Source of the DNA: an uncultured Eubacterium sp.
GTDB lineage: Bacteria > Bacillota > Clostridia > Lachnospirales > Lachnospiraceae
Direction: 5' to 3'
DNA: 57,705 bases
Assembly: GCA_910580075.1 (NCBI GenBank)
Contig: CAJTVR010000011.1
Location: 21,144-78,848 of the forward strand
Shown here: positions 51,457-57,705 of the stretch, piece by piece
How the letters are laid out: each line of letters begins with the position of its first letter
Numbering within the stretch: position 1 is the stretch's first letter
Notes under the pieces: generated by a model
Seen by the model: the letters and a program-made list of their open reading frames with translations, nothing else
Databases searched by the model: none
Told to the model about the DNA's origin: nothing
Position numbers and translations under genes: made by a program

Positions 51457-52452
51457 TTAGTCATCATCACGTTTTCCCGCCAGAAACTCTACGAATTTTC
51501 CAGTTCCGACAGCTACACAGGTCATCGGTTCTTCCGCAGTCATTGTATTAATGCCTGTTTTTTCCTCAATCAGCTCTTCCAGACCACGCAGCAGCGCCCC
51601 GCCGCCTGTCAGCACAATGCCTCGGTCAGCTACGTCAGCTGCCAGTTCCGGCGGTGTCTTTTCCAGTACACTGTGAACAGCCTCCACAATCTGAAGTGTT
51701 GCCTCGCGCAGTGCCTCTTCCGTTTCTTCGGAAGATACCGTTACGGTCTTCGGAAGTCCGGTCACAAGGTTCCGTCCCCGGACATCAATGGTTTCCGGCT
51801 GGGCCAGCGGATAACAGGTGCCGATTTTAATTTTAATGTCTTCAGCTGTCCGTTCTCCAATCAGCAGATTGTGTTTCTTTCTCATGTACCTCACAATTGC
51901 TTCATCAAAATCATCTCCGGCAATTTTAATAGAAGTGCTTACAACAGATCCGCCCAGTGAAATAACCGCTATATCCGCAGTACCTCCGCCGATGTCTACA
52001 ATCATATTTCCGCATGGCCTTGATATATCAATACCTGCACCAATCGCAGCTGCAATCGGTTCTTCTATAATCATAACTTCTCTGGCACCAGCCTGATAGG
52101 TCGCATCTTCTACAGCCTTTTTTTCTACTTCCGTTACACCGCTAGGCACACAGACACTGATACGGGGCTTACGGAAACTCTTTTTGCCAAGAGCCTTCTG
52201 GATAAAATATTTAATCATCTTTTCCGTAACCGTATAATCAGAAATAACGCCCTGCCGCAAAGGACGCACCGCCACAATATTTCCCGGTGTACGTCCTAAC
52301 ATCAGCCGGGCTTCCTCTCCTATGGCCTTAATCTTATTTGTATCGCGGTCAAACGCTACTACGGAAGGCTCTTTGAGTACAACGCCTTTCCCTTTAATAT
52401 AAACCAGAATACTGGCTGTTCCTAAATCAATTCCAATATCTGCTCCCATCAT
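51457..52452 (-). CDS. mbl: MreB-family actin homologue (Mbl)
   Basis: A bacterial actin that forms membrane-associated filaments guiding cell-wall elongation. The 331-aa product has the phosphate-1 loop IGIDLGTASILVYIKGKG, connect-1 and phosphate-2 motifs (SVCVPSGVTEVEKKAV, NMIVDIGGGTADIAVISLGG), the family block DDFDEAIVRYMRKKHNLLIGERTAE, and the adenosine loop IVLTGGGALLRGLEELI. Synteny with the two rod-protein genes (mbl-flhO-flhP in Bacillus) favours Mbl rather than the MreB of mreBCD. spoIIID, usually just upstream in Bacillus, is absent, uvrA being there instead. AAAGGGGAT stands before the ATG. Confidence 0.94.
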   Translation of the reverse strand: MMGADIGIDLGTASILVYIKGKGVVLKEPSVVAFDRDTNKIKAIGEEARLMLGRTPGNIVAVRPLRQGVISDYTVTEKMIKYFIQKALGKKSFRKPRISVCVPSGVTEVEKKAVEDATYQAGAREVMIIEEPIAAAIGAGIDISRPCGNMIVDIGGGTADIAVISLGGSVVSTSIKIAGDDFDEAIVRYMRKKHNLLIGERTAEDIKIKIGTCYPLAQPETIDVRGRNLVTGLPKTVTVSSEETEEALREATLQIVEAVHSVLEKTPPELAADVADRGIVLTGGGALLRGLEELIEEKTGINTMTAEEPMTCVAVGTGKFVEFLAGKRDDD

Positions 52453-52566
52453 GTACAGATATCCCCTTTCATCTTACTTTTTGTGCATTTATTGTATCAG
52501 GACCTGCCTGTTTGGCTGATGCCTGCGGATATGCATGCTACTAGCTATTTTGCCATATTAATTCCT

Positions 52567-52594
52567 ATTATATACAATAAATTCCATTTTTCAT
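52567..52594 (-). promoter_or_regulatory. sigma-A-type promoter of mbl
   Basis: On minus, ATGAAA (52589-52594), a 16-nt spacer and a perfect TATAAT (52567-52572), about 115 nt before the mbl start codon. Confidence 0.55.
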
Positions 52595-52691
52595 AGCACT
52601 TTTTTATTTTTCACATATTCTTAATGATTTCGTAATTTCCGTCAGATATTTTTGTGCATTTTCTCCAATTTTTTATGAATAAAGTAAGAAA

Positions 52692-52711
52692 CCTGCAGAT
52701 ATTCTGCCAGG
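52692..52711 (-). terminator. weak hairpin, possible uvrA terminator or attenuator
   Basis: CCTGCAGA (52692-52699) pairs with TCTG-C-CAGG (52703-52711, one bulge); TTTCTTACTTTATTC follows on minus. It lies 64 nt past uvrA but also just after the upstream promoter-like element, so it could act on transcripts from either. Confidence 0.4.
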
Positions 52712-52725
52712 GATATTCTGTTTCC

Positions 52726-52754
52726 ATTATAGGAAATTCCGCTGCCAAATGCAA
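52726..52754 (-). promoter_or_regulatory. second promoter-like element upstream of mbl
   Basis: On minus, TTGCAT (52749-52754), a 17-nt spacer and a perfect TATAAT (52726-52731). It lies 20 nt past the uvrA stop codon and would give mbl a leader of about 270 nt. Confidence 0.5.
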
Positions 52755-52774
52755 TGGAGAATTTTGGATAACCG

Positions 52775-55618
52775 TCAGCTGAAGTATTTTTTCACGTACT
52801 GGCCTGTATAGGACTCCGGTATCTGTGCCACTTCCTCCGGCGTTCCCTGTGCAATCACAGTTCCGCCTCCGTCTCCGCCTTCCGGCCCCATGTCGATAAT
52901 ATAATCCGCTGTCTTAATCACATCCAGGTTATGCTCAATCACAATCACCGTATTGCCGCCCTCTGATAAACGATGCAGTATTTCCACCAGCTTATGCACA
53001 TCTGCAAAATGCAGCCCCGTTGTCGGCTCGTCCAGAATATACACCGTCTTTCCAGTACTGCGGCGGCTTAATTCCGTCGCCAGTTTAATGCGCTGTGCCT
53101 CGCCGCCTGACAGTTCCGTAGACGGCTGCCCCAGTTTAATATAGGAGAGCCCGACATCATAAAGCGTCTGGATTTTTCGCTCAATCGAAGGAATATTCTG
53201 AAAAAACGAAAGTGCTTCTTCAACTGTCATGTTCAGCACATCATAAATGCTTTTTCCCTTATATTTCACGTCCAGTGTTTCCCTGTTATACCGCCTGCCC
53301 TGGCAGACCTCGCAAGGCACATAGACATCTGGCAGGAAATGCATTTCGATTTTTAAAATCCCGTCCCCGGCACAGGCTTCACAGCGTCCGCCCTTGACAT
53401 TAAAACTGAACCGCCCTTTTTTATAACCCCGCGCTTTCGCATCCGGTGTTGCCGCAAACAGGTCCCGGATCATATCAAAAACCCCGGTATACGTAGCCGG
53501 ATTTGACCGCGGCGTACGCCCGATTGGGGACTGGTCGATATCAATGACTTTATCGAGCTGTTCTAATCCGAGTATCTTGTCATGTTTCCCCGGAATGCAT
53601 CTGGCACGGTTTAATTTTCTTGCCATTGCCTTATACAGAATCTCATTTGTCAGAGAACTTTTTCCGGAACCTGATACACCGGTAATACAGGTCATAATGC
53701 CAAGCGGAATTTTCACATCAATATTTTTAAGGTTGTTTTCCTTTGCTCCTTTCACCGTCAGCCACCCGGACGGCTGCTTACGCTCTGCCGGAACCGGAAT
53801 TTTAATGCGTCCGCTTAAATACGCCCCCGTGATAGAATCAGGGTTTGCCATAATATCTTCCGCTGTTCCTGTTACAATTACTTCACCGCCATGCTCTCCT
53901 GCGCCCGGTCCGATATCTACGATAAAATCAGCCGCGCGCATAGTATCTTCGTCATGCTCGACAACAATCAGCGTATTGCCAAGTTCTTTTAAATTCTGCA
54001 GCGCTGCCAGCAGTTTGTCGTTATCGCGCTGGTGCAGCCCGATACTCGGTTCATCCAGAATATATGCAACGCCAACAAGCCCGGAGCCGATCTGAGTCGC
54101 CAGACGGATACGCTGCGCTTCTCCGCCGGAAAGTGTGCCCGTAGCGCGTCCCAGTGACAGATAATCCAGTCCGACCTCCACAAGGAAACCGACCCTGGCA
54201 CGTATTTCCCGGATAATCTGTGCCCCAATCAGCTGCTGCTGATCGTTCAGGTCTAATTCTCCCATAAATCTGTTCAGGTTTTTTACCGACAGATTCGTAA
54301 CTTCATAAATATTTTTGCCGCAGACTGTTACAGCCAGCGCTTCTTTTTTCAGGCGCTGTCCGCCACAGGCCTTACACGGTGTCACACGCATAAATTCTTC
54401 GTACTGCTGCTTCATCGTATCCGATCCGGTCTCCCGGTATCTGCGTCCCGTATTTTTAATCAGTCCCTCAAATAATACATCGTAGACACCTTCTCCGCGC
54501 TGCCCGCGGTAATGCACTTTTACTTCTCTGTCTGCGCCATACACAAGCATATGACGGATATCTTCCGGCAGCTCTTCATACGGCGTGTGCAGATCAAATC
54601 CATAAGATTCCGACAATGCCTGCAGTGTTGCATACGTATAACTGGACGGATCTGTACAGGACTGCCAGCCCGTCACCTGTATTGCGCCGTCTGCGATGCT
54701 TAAAGATCTGTCCGGTATCATTAAATCTTCATCAAATTCCATTTTATAGCCAAGGCCGAAACAGTCCGGGCATGCGCCGAACGGATTGTTAAAAGAAAAA
54801 CTTCTCGGCTCGATTTCATCCACGCTGATGCCGCAGTCAGGACAGGCAAAACTGTCTGAAAACTGCATCAGGTGCGGTTCCTCTTCTTCAGGCTTCCGGG
54901 CTTCCACCATCAAAAGTCCGCCGGAAAGTTCCAGCACGCTTTCAATCGAATCTGTCAGTCTCTTTTCAATTCCTTCTTTGACAATCAGCCGGTCTACCAC
55001 AATTTCGATATTATGCTTTTTATTTTTTTCAAGCGGAATTTCTTCTGTCAGCTCATACATATTTCCATCCGCAATCACCCGGACATATCCGCTGCGCTTT
55101 GCCTGTTCAAGCATTTTCTGGTGGGTCCCTTTCCGGCCCCGCACAACAGGTGCCAGCAGCTGGATTTTTGTGCGCTGCGGCATAGACATAATCTGATCCG
55201 TCATCTGATCTACGGTCTGCTTTTTAATCTCCTTGCCGCATTTCGGACAGTGCGGAATTCCGATCCGTGCATAAAGCAGACGGAAGTAATCATAGATTTC
55301 AGTCACCGTCCCGACAGTTGAACGCGGATTGCGGTTCGTAGATTTCTGGTCAATGGAAATTGCCGGAGACAGCCCCTCGATTTTCTCCACATTCGGTTTT
55401 TCCGCCTGCCCCAGAAACTGCCTTGCATAAGAAGACAGAGATTCCATATAACGCCGCTGCCCTTCCGCATAAATCGTATCAAATGCCAGTGAAGACTTCC
55501 CGGATCCGCTCAGCCCGGTCAGCACTACAAACTCGTCTCTTGGAATATCCAGGTCAATATTTTTCAGATTGTGTTCATTCGCTCCGCGTATTTTAATATA
55601 TTTTCTTTCTCTGCTCAT
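52775..55618 (-). CDS. uvrA: excinuclease ABC subunit A
   Basis: Damage-recognition ATPase of nucleotide excision repair; a dimer loads UvrB on lesions. The 947-aa product has two ABC modules (Walker A GLSGSGKSS near residue 35, GVSGSGKSS near 645; signatures LSGGEAQRI in each half). It has the zinc-finger cysteines CPKCG, CPDCG...CPDCF and CEAC...CEVC, and the UvrB-interaction and DNA-binding insertions between. Length and motifs are standard for UvrA. It lies 213 nt after uvrB in the same direction, the usual clostridial uvrB-uvrA order. GAGAGAAG precedes the ATG. Confidence 0.98.
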   Translation of the reverse strand: MSRERKYIKIRGANEHNLKNIDLDIPRDEFVVLTGLSGSGKSSLAFDTIYAEGQRRYMESLSSYARQFLGQAEKPNVEKIEGLSPAISIDQKSTNRNPRSTVGTVTEIYDYFRLLYARIGIPHCPKCGKEIKKQTVDQMTDQIMSMPQRTKIQLLAPVVRGRKGTHQKMLEQAKRSGYVRVIADGNMYELTEEIPLEKNKKHNIEIVVDRLIVKEGIEKRLTDSIESVLELSGGLLMVEARKPEEEEPHLMQFSDSFACPDCGISVDEIEPRSFSFNNPFGACPDCFGLGYKMEFDEDLMIPDRSLSIADGAIQVTGWQSCTDPSSYTYATLQALSESYGFDLHTPYEELPEDIRHMLVYGADREVKVHYRGQRGEGVYDVLFEGLIKNTGRRYRETGSDTMKQQYEEFMRVTPCKACGGQRLKKEALAVTVCGKNIYEVTNLSVKNLNRFMGELDLNDQQQLIGAQIIREIRARVGFLVEVGLDYLSLGRATGTLSGGEAQRIRLATQIGSGLVGVAYILDEPSIGLHQRDNDKLLAALQNLKELGNTLIVVEHDEDTMRAADFIVDIGPGAGEHGGEVIVTGTAEDIMANPDSITGAYLSGRIKIPVPAERKQPSGWLTVKGAKENNLKNIDVKIPLGIMTCITGVSGSGKSSLTNEILYKAMARKLNRARCIPGKHDKILGLEQLDKVIDIDQSPIGRTPRSNPATYTGVFDMIRDLFAATPDAKARGYKKGRFSFNVKGGRCEACAGDGILKIEMHFLPDVYVPCEVCQGRRYNRETLDVKYKGKSIYDVLNMTVEEALSFFQNIPSIERKIQTLYDVGLSYIKLGQPSTELSGGEAQRIKLATELSRRSTGKTVYILDEPTTGLHFADVHKLVEILHRLSEGGNTVIVIEHNLDVIKTADYIIDMGPEGGDGGGTVIAQGTPEEVAQIPESYTGQYVKKYFS

Positions 55619-55793
55619 TTCGAATCTTCTCTCTATATTTTTCTTATATCCCTGATCTGTTCTTATCCTGATGTCCGGCCAGCTGGAAACGTTTGTCTCT
55701 GTACCTGGCAGTTACCGTTTCGTTTTTCATTTCTACTCTCCGCCAGCCTGGTAAAAACTGCCAGGCTTTCGCTTCTGTGCGCCTCTATACCAG

Positions 55794-55831
55794 TCAAAAA
55801 CCGCTTTACCTGTCAAAAACCGCTTTACCTG
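55794..55831 (-). repeat. perfect 19-bp tandem duplication directly after the uvrB stop codon
   Basis: Two identical copies of CAGGTAAAGCGGTTTTTGA on minus occupy 55813-55831 and 55794-55812, the first starting at the base after the uvrB TAA. A further hairpin (AGCCTGG at 55745-55751 with CCAGGCT at 55761-55767) follows without a T-run on minus, so no clear terminator is seen; uvrA may be read through. Confidence 0.85.
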
Positions 55832-57705
55832 TTATATCTGCGCATCCCGCAGCATCTCTTTTAAATCCATCATCTGGTCACGCAGCTGCGCCGCTGCTTC
55901 GAAATTCAGATCCGCTGCTGCACTTTCCATCTTCTTTTTTATCTGTGTGATCAGCTTTTCCAGTTCTTTGCGGTTCATGGATTCCGGATCTTTTGCAAAA
56001 TTCAGCTGTTCTGCTGCTACTTTCTTCGATATACTGATTAAATCCCGCACAGCCTTTTGAATCGTTTTCGGCGTAATGCCGTGTTCTGCGTTATATTTCT
56101 GCTGTATCATGCGCCGCCGCCCGGTTTCTTCAATCGCTATGCGCATAGAATCAGTCACTTTATCCGCATACATAATAACATGCCCTTCACTGTTACGTGC
56201 GGCTCTTCCAACCGTCTGTATCAGGGAAGTTTCCGAACGGAGAAATCCTTCTTTGTCCGCATCCAGAATAGCCACCAGCGTAATCTCCGGGATATCCAGT
56301 CCCTCGCGAAGCAGATTAATGCCGACAAGTACGTCAAACACATCCAGTCTCAGATCGCGGATAATCTCTGCCCTCTCCAGCGTATCAATATCCGAATGCA
56401 GATATTTTACCCGGATTCCCACTTCCTGCATATATGCAGTCAGATCCTCTGCCATGCGTTTCGTCAGTGTCGTAATCAGTACTTTATTTTTCTTTGCCGT
56501 CTCTTTGTGAACTTCTGATATCAGGTCGTCGATCTGTCCTTCTACCGGACGCACAGTAATCTCAGGATCCAGAAGCCCGGTCGGCCGGATAATCTGCTCG
56601 ACACGCAGCATCTCATGCTCTTTTTCATATACATTCGGTGTCGCTGACACAAACAGCATCTGGTCGATTTTGGACTCAAATTCTTCAAAATTCAAAGGAC
56701 GGTTATCTTTTGCCGACGGCAGACGGAAGCCGTATTCCACCAGTGTCGTTTTTCTGGACTGGTCTCCTGCGTACATTCCCCGTATCTGCGGCACTGTAAT
56801 ATGGGATTCATCTATAATAATGAGAAAATCATCCTTAAAATATTCCATCAGAGTCAGTGGTGTAGCACCAGGCTCCAGCCCCGCCAGATGCCTGGAATAA
56901 TTTTCAATGCCGCTGCAGAACCCTGTTTCACGCATCATTTCAACATCAAAATTCGTCCGTTCCGAAATCCGCTGTGCCTCTAACAGCTTGTCCTCACCTT
57001 TAAAATAACGGATTCGCTCTTCTAATTCTTTTTCAATTTCATCGCAGGCTTTATTAATTTTCTCCTGCGGCACGACATAATGGGATGCCGGAAAAACAGC
57101 CACATGTTCTAAAGAAGCCTTCACCTCTCCGGTCAGCACGTCAATCTCTGTAATCCGGTCAATCTCATCTCCGAAAAACTCCACCCGGACTGCCCGCTCC
57201 GCATTGCTGGCCGGAATAATTTCCAGTACATCTCCCCGCACCCGGAACGTCCCGCGGTGAAAATCCATCTCATTTCTCGTATACTGAATATTAATCAGGT
57301 CACGAATAACATCATCTCTGTCACGAATCATTCCCGGACGAAGCGATACCATCATATTCAAAAAATCCTCCGGACTGCCCAGGCCGTAAATACAGGATAC
57401 GCTCGATATTACAATTACATCCCTGCGCTCAGACAGCGCCGCCGTGGCAGACAGACGCAGCTTATCGATTTCTTCATTGACGGAAGAATCTTTCGCGATG
57501 TACGTGTCTGAAGACGGTACATAAGCTTCTGGCTGGTAATAATCGTAGTAGGAGACAAAATACTCCACTGCATTCTCAGGGAACATCTCCTTGAATTCTC
57601 CATATAACTGCGCCGCAAGCGTCTTGTTGTGGGCGATGACCAGCGTCGGTTTCTGCAATTCCTGAATGACATTCGCCATCGTAAATGTCTTGCCGGAACC
57701 CGTAA
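55832..57705 (-). CDS. uvrB: excinuclease ABC subunit B, N-terminus beyond the window
   Basis: Superfamily 2 helicase-like core of nucleotide excision repair, which receives damaged DNA from UvrA and recruits UvrC. About 623 residues are visible; the frame stays open to the right edge, where TGSGKTFTMANVI shows the Walker A loop, so roughly 30-40 N-terminal residues are missing. An internal ATG at 57679 is not the start. Visible motifs include the beta-hairpin YYDYYQPEAYVP, DEIDRI, the helicase motif IIDESHIT, RMAEDLTAYMQE, GINLLREGLDIPE, QTVGRAARN, and the C-terminal UVR coiled coil (LITQIKKKMESAA...LRDQMMDLKEML). Followed by uvrA. Confidence 0.97.
   Translation of the reverse strand, partial: TGSGKTFTMANVIQELQKPTLVIAHNKTLAAQLYGEFKEMFPENAVEYFVSYYDYYQPEAYVPSSDTYIAKDSSVNEEIDKLRLSATAALSERRDVIVISSVSCIYGLGSPEDFLNMMVSLRPGMIRDRDDVIRDLINIQYTRNEMDFHRGTFRVRGDVLEIIPASNAERAVRVEFFGDEIDRITEIDVLTGEVKASLEHVAVFPASHYVVPQEKINKACDEIEKELEERIRYFKGEDKLLEAQRISERTNFDVEMMRETGFCSGIENYSRHLAGLEPGATPLTLMEYFKDDFLIIIDESHITVPQIRGMYAGDQSRKTTLVEYGFRLPSAKDNRPLNFEEFESKIDQMLFVSATPNVYEKEHEMLRVEQIIRPTGLLDPEITVRPVEGQIDDLISEVHKETAKKNKVLITTLTKRMAEDLTAYMQEVGIRVKYLHSDIDTLERAEIIRDLRLDVFDVLVGINLLREGLDIPEITLVAILDADKEGFLRSETSLIQTVGRAARNSEGHVIMYADKVTDSMRIAIEETGRRRMIQQKYNAEHGITPKTIQKAVRDLISISKKVAAEQLNFAKDPESMNRKELEKLITQIKKKMESAAADLNFEAAAQLRDQMMDLKEMLRDAQI

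Larger units (their letters stand above)
52453..52774. other. 322-nt gap between uvrA and mbl
   Basis: Holds two promoter-like elements reading towards mbl (52567-52594 and 52726-52754) and a small hairpin (52692-52711). The sequence is AT-rich. No coding region longer than a few codons with a ribosome binding site was seen; the spoIIID gene found at this place in Bacillus is not present. Confidence 0.7.

Noticed and set aside
55745..55767. uvrB terminator
   Set aside because: A 7-bp hairpin is present, but on minus it is followed by GGCGGAG rather than T residues.

Overview
The window looks like a chromosomal segment from a low-to-moderate GC, Gram-positive anaerobe of the Clostridia, most likely a Lachnospiraceae member. 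The signs are formate-tetrahydrofolate ligase, strong AGGAGG-type ribosome binding sites, the order Mbl, FlhO-like, FlhP-like, a TIGR03826-type flagellar-region protein beside ComFC, and a CdaA-YbbR-GlmM set. This placement comes from gene content and synteny, not from a search. Nearly every gene is on the minus strand; only fhs, at the left edge, is on plus.

Left part (1-17,000): fhs with a structured 5' leader; an L,D-transpeptidase; an AI-2E-family membrane protein; a large GH3 glycosidase with reversed domain order and a membrane helix at each end; a tightly overlapping trio (nucleosidase-like protein, radical SAM protein of the spore photoproduct lyase family, short-chain dehydrogenase); an unaccompanied carbamate kinase with an unusual N-terminal motif; an HtrA-type protease with a long low-complexity cytoplasmic N-terminus; and a secreted papain-like protease with Ig-like and leucine-rich C-terminal parts.

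Centre (17,000-44,800): one apparent minus-strand transcription unit of about 28 kb. It starts at a good promoter near 44,792-44,820. It runs through two unrecognised membrane proteins, cdaA, ybbR, glmM and an HPr gene. It then enters a rhamnose-containing surface-polysaccharide cluster: rmlD, rmlB, a double GT2, rmlA, rmlC, a methyltransferase/kinase-like fusion, two different polyprenyl glycosylphosphotransferases, further glycosyltransferases, an ABC-2 exporter pair, a probably split GT-C-like membrane protein and two LytR-CpsA-Psr ligases. It ends in glmS. The cell-wall precursor genes glmM and glmS, often close together, are therefore separated by a whole glycopolymer locus. A likely reading is: dTDP-rhamnose supply, priming on a lipid carrier, cytoplasmic polymerisation, optional end-capping by the fusion protein, ABC export, and attachment to peptidoglycan by the LCP enzymes.

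Right part (44,900-57,705): the TIGR03826 protein, comFC, recD2, a rod-binding FlgJ-like protein, two rod proteins (FlgG and FlgF types) and mbl, followed by uvrA and a 5'-truncated uvrB. comFC has a different tandem repeat array on each side. The upstream array is six copies of about 40 bp and includes its own start site; the downstream array is three copies of 75 bp and begins at its stop codon. A 19-bp perfect duplication also begins directly after the uvrB stop codon.

No rRNA, tRNA, CRISPR array, insertion sequence or prophage gene was seen.
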